Assembly (NCBI RefSeq): GCF_016863335.1 | Contig: NZ_BOOR01000066.1 | Span: 1 to 64,000, forward strand | Source: Planotetraspora thailandica | GTDB lineage: Bacteria; Actinomycetota; Actinomycetes; Streptosporangiales; Streptosporangiaceae | Reading direction: 5' to 3' | Length of the DNA stretch: 64,000 nt | Part shown: piece by piece, positions 18,289-26,746 of the stretch | How positions within the stretch are numbered: the first letter of the stretch is position 1 | Layout of the letters: each line of letters starts with the position of its first letter | Position numbers and translations under genes: made by a program | The notes under the pieces: model-generated | What the model saw: the letters and a program-made list of their open reading frames with translations, nothing else | Told to the model about the DNA's origin: nothing | Database searches by the model: none

Positions 18289-18593
18289 GGCGGTTGTGTA
18301 TCACGGCGTTCCGGCCGCCGGGTAGCGAATTTGTCGGACGAACGCGTCGACGGCCGGGCGGAGCGCCGGCGCCGAAGCCGTCCTGAGACTCCGCGCACTG
18401 CTCGCCAACGGCGACTTCGACCGCTACTGGACCTACCATCTGGGCCAAGAGCACCAGCGCAACCACCAGGCCCGCTACCAACTCGCTGCTTGACCTTCGA
18501 AGTCACTCCCAGCAATCCGCACGCCTGGCCGATGTCATCGGCCTGAGTAGTGTGTGCGGCCTGGCGGCGCCAGCGCCAGAGGAGTGAAACGAG
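18289..18593 (+). pseudogene. ISKra4-type transposase tail in an IS-scarred gap
   Basis: In plus-strand codons 18368-18493 the sequence [35 protein letters not shown] and a TGA match the conserved C-terminal end of ISKra4-family transposases. Upstream codons from 18289 do not continue the family, so only the tail survives. The rest of the gap before the IS982 element holds nothing recognised. Confidence 0.6.
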
Positions 18594-19586
18594 AGCTAGA
18601 CGAGTAAGTCCTAAGTCGTTCGGCTGCGGGAATGACGAAGGGTGTTGAAGATCGATTTGTGACGAAAGATCTCAACACCCTTCTCACCGCACTGTATGTG
18701 AAGATCGACGACTGGCTCAGCACAACGCCGCGGTTCGGCCGGCCGCCCAAGCTGACCGACGCCGAACTACTGACACTCGCCGTGGCCCAGGTCCTGCTCG
18801 GCATCCGCTCAGAAGCCCGCTGGCTGCGCTTCATCCCGCACCACCTGCCCGGAGCGTTCCCCTACCTGCCCGGGCCATCCGGCTACAACAAACGCCTCCG
18901 CGCCGCACTACCTCTGCTCAAACAGGCCATCCGAGCCCTGGCCACCGACAGCGACCTATGGACAGACCCCGTCTGGGTGGTCGACTCCACCCCGGTCGAA
19001 TGCGGCCGATCCCGCGCAACAGCCCAACGTTCCAACCTGGCCGGCTTGGCCGGATACGGCTACTGCGCCTCCCACTCCCGCTTCTTTTGGGGCCTACGCC
19101 TGCACCTGATCTGCACCCCGGCCGGGCTCCCGATCACCTGGGCACTGGCCAACCCCAAGATCGACGAACGGCAGGTACTGATGGCCGCCCTCGACCACGA
19201 TCCCGGCCTGACCGCTGACCGCCCCAACCTGCTGATCATCGCCGACAAGGGCTACGTGTCCACTGAACTGGACGCCTACCTGGCCGAACGCGGCGTAAGG
19301 CTCCTTCGCCCCTCATACCGCAACCGCACACCCCGCGCCGGCGAGCAATACCTGAAACCGATCCGCCAGCTGATCGAGTCGGTCAACGACACCCTCAAGG
19401 GCCAACTCGACCTCGAACTGCACGGCGGACGCACCCCGCTGGGCGTCGCGGTCCGTGTCGCCCAGCGCATCCTCGCCCTTACCGCCGCCATCTGGCACAA
19501 CCGCACAACCGGCCAGCCCATCACCCGATCACTGATCGCCTACGACCACTGATCACTGATCAGACTTCGGATTTATTCGTCTAGCT
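18594..19586 (+). mobile_element. IS982-family insertion sequence, complete
   Basis: A 993-bp element bounded by 25-bp imperfect inverted repeats, 18594-18618 and 19562-19586. The left repeat is AGCTAGACGAGTAAGTCC plus 7 bases, with about 4 mismatches to the right. It contains one intact transposase gene. No target duplication is evident in the flanks. The right end lies on the C terminus of an epimerase gene, whose last codons and stop are supplied by the IS end. Confidence 0.8.
18632..19552 (+). CDS. IS982-family transposase
   Basis: 306 residues, the usual length. Typical segments are LNTLLTALYVKIDDWL, LTDAELLTLAVAQVLLG, VVDSTPVECGRSR (first catalytic aspartate), SRFFWGLRLHLICTPAG, LLIIADKGYVSTELDAYL (second aspartate) and LIESVNDTLKGQLDLELHGG (catalytic glutamate). 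All three acidic residues of the DDE set appear intact and the frame is uninterrupted, so this copy may still be active. Start choice is open: ATG 18632 or the in-frame GTG at 18659. Confidence 0.9.
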   Translation: MTKGVEDRFVTKDLNTLLTALYVKIDDWLSTTPRFGRPPKLTDAELLTLAVAQVLLGIRSEARWLRFIPHHLPGAFPYLPGPSGYNKRLRAALPLLKQAIRALATDSDLWTDPVWVVDSTPVECGRSRATAQRSNLAGLAGYGYCASHSRFFWGLRLHLICTPAGLPITWALANPKIDERQVLMAALDHDPGLTADRPNLLIIADKGYVSTELDAYLAERGVRLLRPSYRNRTPRAGEQYLKPIRQLIESVNDTLKGQLDLELHGGRTPLGVAVRVAQRILALTAAIWHNRTTGQPITRSLIAYDH

Positions 19587-20246
19587 GATGGGTGCCGTCG
19601 TGTTGTACGAACCGGACAGTTGGTTCTCGGCGGCCTTCAGCAGGAAGCCGGCGAGATCGCGGACATCGATCGGTTGGATCGGCCAGGACGGCTCGCCCGG
19701 TGCAAGGACCTGGCCTCCGCGCCTGATGCGATTAAGCCACCACGGCAATCGTCCGACGTACTCGTAACGGCCGAGAATCACGCCGGGCCGTACGATGAGC
19801 GAGCGATTCTCAAGGGCGGACGTGACGGCATATTCGCAGCCGACCTTTTCGCGGCCGTATTGGTCTGTGACAGCTTCGCCATCTGGACCAACGGGCTGGT
19901 ATTCACGTAGTGGCGAGTCGTCAGTCAGCGGATCGGTTGGCCACTCTCGGTAGACATTGACCGTCGATACCAGCAGGTATCGGTCCACTACATCGGCAAG
20001 CGCTCAGGTGGTGTTGCGTACCATTTCTGGTTTCATGCCGCTCGTGTCGATCACTGCATCCCACGGGCCGTAGGCGGCGAGCTTCCTGAGATCCTCTGGT
20101 TGGGTGCGGTCACCTCTGATCGGTCGAACGCCGACGACGTCCTGTGCTGAGCCGCGGTTGAACGTCGTTACATCGTGGATACGGACTGCATCTTCCGCTA
20201 CGACGCGGCCCAAGAACCACGTACCGCCGAGAATCAGGATGCGCAT
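19581..20246 (-). pseudogene. NAD-dependent epimerase/dehydratase, nonsense-mutated and truncated
   Basis: Starts MRILILGGTWFLGRVVAEDA (Rossmann GGTxxLG motif) and continues VIDTSGMKPEMVRNTT to an in-frame TGA at 20004-20006. The same frame resumes immediately as ALADVVDRYLLVSTVNVYRE, then SLIVRPGVILGRYEYVGRLP and QPIDVRDLAGFLLKA. A single nonsense codon thus splits the gene. Its C terminus is also lost: the stop at 19581-19583 lies inside the right repeat of the IS982 element. Two independent lesions make it a clear pseudogene. Confidence 0.85.
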
Positions 20247-20739
20247 GCCCCGATCTTCGCTTAAAACTGAGCCTGTTTCAGCCTGACGTAGCTGGTCATA
20301 AGGTGATCGCCAGCCACGTGTTTGCCGTATGAATTGGAGAAGCCGCTGGTAGATACATATCTGCCAAGATCATTTATTGCCAGGGGCTTGGGTGCCCTGC
20401 TAGCGTGCCAATCTTCCGTTGTCATGCTGGACGTTGGACTACGTGAGGCGAGCGATCCGGCGTCATCGGCGGCCATCTGTTCTCGGTTGGCGCGGTCACG
20501 ACCCTCGTTCAACAAGCCCTCAACAAGCCCTCAACAAGCCCTGCTCGTACGGGGCATGATTGTCGTTCACGGCCCTCTACGGAAACCATGGAGCTGGATC
20601 TGGACGGGTCAGCGAAGGGTGAGGCAAGGATTACAGCATGCGGTATCTCCAGGTGTGGCCCCCAAGCGAGCAGTAAAGCCCAGGAGTTCCGCCTATCAGA
20701 GGGTCAGCCGCCCGGTTGGACGCCGAGAAGTGGAGTGTG
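20247..20739. other. Non-coding gap with a triple 11-bp tandem repeat
   Basis: No gene is supported. Three exact tandem copies of CAACAAGCCCT occupy 20510-20542. A minus-strand frame of 84 codons (20261-20515) begins in the repeat, but its composition and lack of a recognisable family give it little weight. Confidence 0.4.
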
Positions 20740-21786
20740 ATGGACCGCGGGATGCGCAGCAGGGGAATCATCGCCAAGACGTTGGCTGGGCTGGTCGTCG
20801 GCGCGATCGCTGGGGCGGCCGCGAGTGCCCTCTATCAAGCCCGCGGGACAAGGCGTGATCGTCGCCGCTTTCCCCCGCCTGGGCGGATGGTCGACGTCGG
20901 CGGCCGCCGGATCCACCTGTGGACGGCGGGCACAGGCTCGCCCACTGTGGTGATCGTGCCCGGGCTGGGTGAGCCGGGGTTGAACTGGGCCGCATTGTTA
21001 CCAGACTTGGCGGCAGAGTCGTCCGTCGTGCTGTACGACCGGGCCGGGCTTGGGTGGAGCGACCCGTTCCCGTGGTCGGGCTCCGCGTTGGGAGCGGCTC
21101 GCGATCTGCGTAAAGCCCTGGATGGGGCGGGGATCGCCCCGCCGTACGTTGTGGTCGGGCACTCGGCCGGAGGGTATATCGCCCGGCTGTTCGCCGCAGA
21201 GCATCCCGACGTCGTGGCGGCGGTCGTCCTCGTCGACTCCAGCCATCCCGAGCAGGTTCACGGGCTGCCCCGGGCGAGAACCACGATGGCTCGTCAGATC
21301 GTGCGATGGCGTCTGACGCCGCTCGGGTTGCGGCGCCTCGCCTTCGATGCCGGATGGAGCGAACGGGTACGCCGTGAAGCCGAAGCCCGGCTCCTGCCGT
21401 CCGAACTCGTCCCCACCAGGATCGCGTTCGACCTTAGCGATCGGGTCCGTCGCGCGGAGCTCCGCGAAATGGCGGCTTCCGTCACCGTCAGCCCTGTACA
21501 GGTCCGCCGGCGAGCCGCCGACCTGGGGGCGGTTCCGCTCACTGTAATTTCCTCCAATCCCGACGAGCCGCCGAGCACCGACGCGGAGGCGGTCGCCGAG
21601 CACCGGCGCTTCTATTCCGTCTGGTCTCCGCTCCAGGCCGATCTGCTGCGGCTGTCCTCGAACGCCGTACACGTCGTCGCGGAGCATGCCGGGCACCAGG
21701 TCCACCGGTATCGGCCGGACCTGGTCGTCGAAAGTATCCTCGATCACGTCCGGCGCAATCAGGCCGAAGCCCAGACATCCTCATAA
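20740..21786 (+). CDS. Membrane-anchored alpha/beta hydrolase
   Basis: 348 residues from the ATG at 20740 (GAGAAGTGGAG upstream). An N-terminal helix (AKTLAGLVVGAIAGAAASALY) should anchor or export the protein. The hydrolase fold follows: VVIVPGLGEPGLNW, LYDRAGLGWSDP, nucleophile elbow VVVGHSAGGYIARLF, VLVDSSHPEQV and the late histidine in HVVAEHAGHQVHRY. The catalytic Ser-Asp-His set appears complete. The substrate is unknown. Its end overlaps the end of the convergent M50 protease gene by 6 nt. Confidence 0.85.
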   Translation: MDRGMRSRGIIAKTLAGLVVGAIAGAAASALYQARGTRRDRRRFPPPGRMVDVGGRRIHLWTAGTGSPTVVIVPGLGEPGLNWAALLPDLAAESSVVLYDRAGLGWSDPFPWSGSALGAARDLRKALDGAGIAPPYVVVGHSAGGYIARLFAAEHPDVVAAVVLVDSSHPEQVHGLPRARTTMARQIVRWRLTPLGLRRLAFDAGWSERVRREAEARLLPSELVPTRIAFDLSDRVRRAELREMAASVTVSPVQVRRRAADLGAVPLTVISSNPDEPPSTDAEAVAEHRRFYSVWSPLQADLLRLSSNAVHVVAEHAGHQVHRYRPDLVVESILDHVRRNQAEAQTSS

Positions 21787-23025
21787 ACGTGCATCGCTCC
21801 GGGACCTACGGTGAAAACGATGACCGTGGCGCCGCCACCAGGCGCGCAGCCAGAGCAGTTGGCTCGTCGTCAGGATCGCCAGGACTGCCGCTGCATCCAC
21901 TACAGCAGCCAAGCGGTGCGAGGAGGTCAAGGCCCGGACCGAGCGAACTACCAGGGTCGCCGTCACCGGAAGGGTTATCGTCACGAAAACGCCGAGGCAG
22001 GCAATTGTTCCTCCAACCAGCACTATCCCGTAGATAGTCAGCCAGCGGCGCTCTCGGCGGCTTACTTCGGTGATTGGTCCAGGTCGAGGCCGTCCCATCA
22101 ATCGTGCGAGTCCGCGGCGAACATACGCGATGGCGTCGCTGTACATGTTGCGGCACCCGGTTAGGTCTTGGAGCAAGAAGTACAGATCTGTGCGCATGAA
22201 CACAAAGGCTTGGGTGGCCAGCATGGCGATACCAGTAAGCAGCACGATCGAGTACACGGAATGCGGGCCCGTCAGAAGGCTGAGCATCACGCACACTGCG
22301 CATAGCGCGCAGTCCACAGCTATGCCAGAGAGGTAGACAGTGAGCCGCACCCGGCGCGGTGCCAGCCAGATACCCGAAACATCGGTCTGCACTACCAGGA
22401 ACTGTAGCCTGGTTCCAAAAGCGATCCGACCGGGAACTCCGGCCGCCCGGGCAGTAACCAGATGCGCCAGCTCGTGGATGAGAAGCATCAGCCAGCCGAC
22501 CGTGATCTGGGTGAATAGCACCGCTGCCCCGCTCGGACTCCACAGTATCGCGCGCCAGTTCGGCAGTAATGACGGTTGCCGCACCAAAATGATCGTGCCA
22601 ATCGCTATCACGGCGGCAACGCAGATATGCAGGACGGGGCTCAGCGTCCAGCGGACGCTAACTGGTCGTATCCAGGGAAGGGTCGGACGCGGTGGAGCAA
22701 CTGCTGGGACGGGATTGCCGTCTATGGCCGCCACCAGGCCTGCCTCTGCCAGCCCCCGCACGAAGGAGTCGATATCCAAGGTGCGGCCGGTTTCTTGCCG
22801 CAGCCGTGACTGTGCGTCCGCAATGGGAAGTCCACTCTGTAACAGCTGCAGAGCTCGCATTCCCACCTCGGGAAGAGCCACGAAGTCACCTGTCGAGATA
22901 CGGCCTACGATCCACTCTTCCCGGTCTCGGCGCACCCCGAGTTCGTGCAGCAGCACCCTGTTGGTCACGAGCGGACACCACCGGGAAGAACGGCCACTGG
23001 GACCATGCATGTTCGTGACGAACAC
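21781..23025 (-). CDS. Membrane M50 metalloprotease with N-terminal PqqD-like domain (candidate RiPP maturase)
   Basis: About 414 residues. Residues 20-105 look like a PqqD/leader-binding domain (WIVGRISTGDFVALPEVGMR). The rest is a polytopic M50 protease with zinc motif HELAH (184-188) and third ligand Asp287 in LLQDLTGCRNMY, plus about seven helices. The pattern matches putative peptide zinc metalloproteases of RiPP clusters. The start is uncertain: GTG 23025 lacks a good ribosome site, whereas ATG 23066, with GGGGAAG upstream, opens a different frame encoding MSIIERPPTPDMG. A one-base indel there would join it to this gene. It is last in the ThiF-peptide-M50 unit. Confidence 0.8.
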   Translation of the reverse strand: MFVTNMHGPSGRSSRWCPLVTNRVLLHELGVRRDREEWIVGRISTGDFVALPEVGMRALQLLQSGLPIADAQSRLRQETGRTLDIDSFVRGLAEAGLVAAIDGNPVPAVAPPRPTLPWIRPVSVRWTLSPVLHICVAAVIAIGTIILVRQPSLLPNWRAILWSPSGAAVLFTQITVGWLMLLIHELAHLVTARAAGVPGRIAFGTRLQFLVVQTDVSGIWLAPRRVRLTVYLSGIAVDCALCAVCVMLSLLTGPHSVYSIVLLTGIAMLATQAFVFMRTDLYFLLQDLTGCRNMYSDAIAYVRRGLARLMGRPRPGPITEVSRRERRWLTIYGIVLVGGTIACLGVFVTITLPVTATLVVRSVRALTSSHRLAAVVDAAAVLAILTTSQLLWLRAWWRRHGHRFHRRSRSDARL

Positions 23026-23088
23026 AGTCCCATGTCGGGGGTGGGCGGGCGCTCGATAATGCTCATCAGTGCTTCCCCACAGTGATGC

Positions 23089-23121
23089 GCGGCTAAGCCG
23101 GACATGTGCCGGCTCAGCCGC
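23089..23121 (-). terminator. Intercistronic hairpin between peptide gene and protease gene
   Basis: A 13-bp stem (GCGGCTGAGCCGG with its complement, one G-U pair) closes a 7-nt loop, 10 nt after the stop of the 45-codon gene. There is no T-run. Hairpins at this place often let a precursor peptide be made in excess of downstream enzymes by attenuation or mRNA protection; that role is inferred. Confidence 0.65.
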
Positions 23122-23130
23122 GTCGAATCC

Positions 23131-23268
23131 CTAGCTGCCTTGGCTGTTGCTGTCGAGCCCGGTCGTCTCGATCTTGTCGAGCTTTCGGATCGAGATTGCC
23201 TGGGGCTCTTCAGCCTCGTCCGAAACAGGATGCACTTCGCGTTCCTCCGCCACGAGCTTCCTCCTCAT
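23131..23268 (-). CDS. Candidate RiPP precursor peptide, 45 residues
   Basis: An ATG at 23266-23268 (GAGG 7 nt upstream) opens a 45-codon gene lying 28 nt after the ThiF stop. The peptide starts MRRKLVAEEREVHPVSDEAE and ends SIRKLDKIETTGLDSNSQGS: a charged leader-like half, a hydrophobic LD/IE stretch and a small C-terminal part rich in Thr, Ser, Asn and Gly, without cysteine. It lies between a leader-binding E1-like enzyme and a membrane protease and is followed by a stable hairpin, exactly where a precursor gene is expected. A chance frame cannot be excluded from sequence alone. Confidence 0.6.
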   Translation of the reverse strand: MRRKLVAEEREVHPVSDEAEEPQAISIRKLDKIETTGLDSNSQGS

Positions 23269-23296
23269 GTTCTTGCCTCGACACGTACACCATGGA

Positions 23297-24412
23297 TCAT
23301 GATCTTCTTCCGAAGGAAGTCAAGGGGTAGCAACTAGCGCAGTCATCTCGCGGCGGTGCTTGAAAAATGTCGTAGTCACCAAGCACTGCGAGATTCATAG
23401 CCCGCAGCGTCCCCGGCATCGGATCCGGCACTCCGGTGATGAGAGAAACGACGGATTGTGCGATCATTTGGCCGGTGAGTCCTGCCGAGAAGGCGATTAC
23501 GCCGGGCCCGCCGAGGTTGACGTCGACTCCCGGCCGTCGTGTGGCGACCGCCTGCGCGCTCACGCATTCGTAGCACGCACCTCGTGGCGGGGCGAAGACG
23601 CCGCACGTGACAATGGGTCCGGAGTAGCCTCCGCCGGCCCATGGCACCCCCGCCAGAGCGCAGGCACGACTGGCCCAAGCCTTGATGTTCTGCGACCCCC
23701 GAGGTTCGTCCGCACAAAGAGCCAGAACGTCGTAGCCATCCACCAGTCGGGCGAGATGGGTCTGGCTTTCCACCCGCTCACGGGAGCGGGTAACAGTGAT
23801 ATCGGAGTTGACACGGCTGATCCGGGCTGCGGCCACATCTGCCTTGAAATGACCGATATCATCCTCGGTGTAGAGGATCTGGCGGTTCAGGTTAGACAGT
23901 TCGATCCGGTCTGGATCGACGCAGTGAATTTCCCCGACACCAACTGCGGCCAGTGCCCATGCGACATGCGAGCCCGTACCGCCCAGGCCGAGTACGACCA
24001 CACGAGAACGTTTTAATTTGACCTGGAGTTCCCAGTCGTGCGCTCGTGGGATGAGATCGATACGACGGAAAAACGCGCGGTTTCTACTGTATCGATCGAG
24101 CTCACGTTCGCTGAGCTCTGATGGGGTGGAGGCGGCGGCATCCTCGATATAGCCAGATGCCAGTAATTCCGAAACAATATCCGAAGCCCGACTTCGAGAA
24201 AGTTCAGAAAAATGTTTCGATAACAGCGACGCAACGGTGGTCGGATCGTGAGTCCCATTCATCAGTTGCAGAGCTGACCATACCCAGCCCTCCGGGTCGT
24301 CGATCTCCGCGGCAATGCCGTAAGTGTCACCACCGATTCGAATGGTCCCATCACTAAGCCTCTGTGGATTGTGCTCGGGCTTTACCATCGGCATGCGATA
24401 TACGTACGTCAT
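23297..24412 (-). CDS. ThiF/E1-like adenylyltransferase with N-terminal leader-binding-type domain
   Basis: 371 residues from the ATG at 24412 (GGACGG about 8 nt upstream). Residues 15-95 resemble the winged-helix leader-binding domain of TOMM/PqqD-type proteins (SDGTIRIGGDTYGI, HFSELSRSRASDIVSELLAS). The E1 domain is complete: nucleotide loop GLGGTGS (142-148), Asp166/Asp168, Arg177 in NLNRQ, Lys190, and zinc pairs Cys280/Cys283 and Cys358/Cys361. These residues predict ATP-dependent adenylation of a carboxylate, as in ThiF or MccB. First gene of a unit with a 45-residue peptide and an M50 protease. GC is clearly below that of neighbouring genes, suggesting recent acquisition. Confidence 0.85.
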   Translation of the reverse strand: MTYVYRMPMVKPEHNPQRLSDGTIRIGGDTYGIAAEIDDPEGWVWSALQLMNGTHDPTTVASLLSKHFSELSRSRASDIVSELLASGYIEDAAASTPSELSERELDRYSRNRAFFRRIDLIPRAHDWELQVKLKRSRVVVLGLGGTGSHVAWALAAVGVGEIHCVDPDRIELSNLNRQILYTEDDIGHFKADVAAARISRVNSDITVTRSRERVESQTHLARLVDGYDVLALCADEPRGSQNIKAWASRACALAGVPWAGGGYSGPIVTCGVFAPPRGACYECVSAQAVATRRPGVDVNLGGPGVIAFSAGLTGQMIAQSVVSLITGVPDPMPGTLRAMNLAVLGDYDIFQAPPRDDCASCYPLTSFGRRS

Positions 24413-24440
24413 TGTCAACACCCCGTCCTGAGATCTATTG

Positions 24441-24469
24441 ATCATCAGATGACTATTTGACAGTGTCAA
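24441..24469 (-). promoter_or_regulatory. Candidate promoter of the ThiF-peptide-M50 unit
   Basis: Consensus TTGACA (24464-24469) and GATGAT (24441-24446) are separated by 17 bp and lie about 30 bp upstream of the ThiF start, so the leader would be short. Four of six -10 bases match the SigA-type consensus. The region is AT-rich compared with its surroundings. Confidence 0.5.
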
Positions 24470-24545
24470 CCCTGATGGCCCGGTGAAGCCGACCTTGGTC
24501 GCGCCGACCAGTCTGTAGGGGGCAGGGACGGAGTGCTCTTTATAA

Positions 24546-24640
24546 GCAGGTCAGCGCCGCCGACCTGCTTACCCTGGCCGACAAAGGCATACGTGGGCGG
24601 GCCAGCCAGTCCGGGTGCCCTGCAAAGGTCGGACTAATAC
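24546..24640 (+). pseudogene. DDE transposase remnant
   Basis: LLTLADKG followed, after a frame change, by AGQPVRVPCKGR recalls the second-aspartate region of IS5-type (DDE_Tnp_4) transposases. Only about 30 codons in two frames remain. Confidence 0.4.
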
Positions 24641-24651
24641 TCCAGTCGCAC

Positions 24652-24838
24652 TTACTGATCTTTGAGGTGTTGTCGCTGGTAGTGGGATTGTCGAGCACGG
24701 GTCTGGTGGCGTCGCCGCCATAGGTACCAGTGGCGGATGTGGTGTTCGTTGATAGGCGGTCTGGTCAGCATTGCGAACAATCGGCGGATCTCGTTGGCGG
24801 AGATCGCGATCAGTTGATCACTGTGGGTTGCTGGTGTT
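24652..24838 (-). pseudogene. C-terminal remnant of a transposase (IS701-like)
   Basis: About 62 codons ending at TAA 24652-24654 read ISANEIRRLFAMLTRPPIN, then HWYLWRRRHQTRARQSHYQR. This basic WxxWRRRHQxRAxxxHY ending is familiar from actinobacterial IS701-like transposases. The upstream part is missing. Family naming is tentative. Confidence 0.45.
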
Positions 24839-24928
24839 GGGCCCCCTCTCTGCGGTCACCGCATGCGGGGGGACCGCGGCTTGACCTGGATGCTCTGCGC
24901 GTGCCGAAAATGCCATCCGGCCAGGTCA

Positions 24929-26596
24929 GGGACTGTAAGACACGAACGGCTCTGTCTCTCTTTCGGTGGTAACGGAGAGTTAGGCCAAGAGAATGCGGTG
25001 GCGGAGTAGGGCGAAGCCGGCCTGGCCGTGCATCTGGCGCATGATGCGCTTGGTTTCGTGTTGACGCCTTCGGTGCCGCCGTTGTGGAAGGGCAAGGTGA
25101 CGGCCGCGCGGACGGCGTCGCGGTCGTGGTCGAGGCCGCGGGTGAAGGCGTGCAGGTGAGGCAGATCGCTGGTCCGGGCGGTGGTGATCCACGCGTCGAG
25201 GCGCTCGGCGTTGTCCTCGTGTGGCCGTAGCAGGTCGGCGAAGCCGCGGACGAGTTCGGCCAGGTCGATCATCTGGGGGCAGGCTGTGGTGAGGTCGTCC
25301 AGCAAGTGGCGGTGCTCGTCTTTGAGGTTGTCGGGCCGGGTGAGCAGGAGCCGGGCAAGGCGGCGGGGTGAGATGGGCAGGCGGTCGGCTTCGACCCGGC
25401 CTTGGGTGATGTAGCGGTAGAGGAGGTTGAGGCCGCCCTGGTAGCCGAGGGATTTGATCTCGTTGAACAGGTGGCCGACGGGGACGGCGGGGTCGTCGGA
25501 GCGGCGGCGCCGGAGATGGTCGCGGTAGGGGTCGACGAGGGTGGGCCGGTATTGGGGGGCGCGTTGCAGGCGTTCGGGTTCGCCCACGCGGGCGTAGCGT
25601 TTGACGGTGTTGAGGGACACGTTCAGGCGGCGGGCGCATCCCAGCAGGCCGACGCCCTTGCCGAGCAGGTCGTGGACCTGGTGCCAGCGCTCGCGGGTGG
25701 TCGTGGCGCGCTTGCCGTCCTGCAGGGGTGGTCCGGTCTTGGCCCAGCAGGCACTGTGTCCGGCTACTTCTTTCCCGACGGCCTCGCCGAGGTTGTGCCA
25801 CAGGTGCCATCGGTCGGTGACCTGGACGGCGTCCGGCAGCGCGCGGCGCACGGCTTCGGCGTAGGCGCCTGAGCCGTCCCGGCACACGACCTGCACTCCG
25901 GGATGAGCTCGAAGCCAGGCTTCCAGGACATCGGCGGTGCGGCCGGGCAGGACGTCGATACGTTCGCGTGTTTGGGCGTCGATCAGCACGGTGGCGTAGC
26001 GGTGGCGTCGGCGTAGCGCGAAGTCATCCACGCCGAGCACACGGGCACCCGAGGTTGGGGAGAAGGCAAGCGCAGCAGAAGGCGTAGCGGTGTGCCGGGA
26101 CAGGTCGACAGCCAGAGCGGATAAGGCGCGCACGCCGGCTCGTCCCGCCAGTTCGCGGACCACCGCACCGATCTGCGAGGTCAGACGGGGTGTGCGCCGC
26201 TGGTAACGCTCCAGTACACCGGGCAGCTGTTCGCGGAAGGTCTGGCGGCAGCCGAGGGTCGGGCAGACCAAGCGGCGGATCCTCACCACCACCAGCACAC
26301 GGCGTGCGTTGACCGGGACATCGGCAACGGTCCGGTCGTGATAGCCGTGGACCCACGCTGTCTCAACCCCGCACCCCGAGCAGGCGACCGACCCGTCCGG
26401 AGTTCGCGCCCGCACTCGGATCCGCTCGCCCTCGTCCACGATGTCCTTCACCACCAGCGGCGACAACCCCGAAAACACCACGCTCACAAGCTCATCAAGA
26501 TCAATCATGACTCACTGTGACGCAGCCGAACCTTTCGTCACCACCGAATCTGCGACAGAGCCGAAAGAGAGACAGAGCCGTTCAATGGACAGACCC
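24929..26596 (-). mobile_element. ISL3-family insertion sequence
   Basis: A 1,668-bp element. The two ends share a perfect 23-bp inverted core (GAACGGCTCTGTCTCTCTTT plus CGG; 24944-24966 and 26561-26583). Beyond a variable spacer they share outer GGGACTGT / GGGTCTGT termini at 24929 and 26596. It carries one transposase gene with a 3' frameshift. A collapsed copy of the same element lies at 13248-13297. No convincing 8-bp target duplication is seen. Confidence 0.75.
24980..26508 (-). pseudogene. ISL3-family transposase with a C-terminal frameshift
   Basis: The protein starts MIDLDELVSVVFSGLSPLVV, has the N-terminal zinc finger (CSGCGVETAWVHGY, CPTLGCRQTF) and the catalytic region: VLGVDDFALRRRHRYATVLI, VVCRDGSGAYAEAVRRALPD, VQVTDRWHLWHNL and FHNGGTEGVNTK. 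Just after this last box one A is missing near 25055. The true ending, TKRIMRQMHGQAGFALLRHR then ILLA and a stop at 24980, is therefore out of frame. The uncorrected frame runs on to 24856. All acidic catalytic residues precede the lesion, but the C-terminal helix is replaced, so activity is doubtful. Confidence 0.8.
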
Positions 26597-26746
26597 GGAC
26601 AGACCCTCGAAGCCAGGCTCGCTCCTCCGTCACAAGCCAAACGAGTGGTCGCTTGACATAGGAGCGTCAGAAGGTCAAGCCTCCATTGAGGCGGGAGCGG
26701 CTCAGCCGCGGCCCTTGATGACGTGTTGGTAGCCCATGTTCTGCGA

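Noticed and set aside
20510-20542. CRISPR-like repeat array
   Set aside because: Three 11-bp units are directly adjacent with no spacers and no cas genes nearby; it is a simple tandem repeat.
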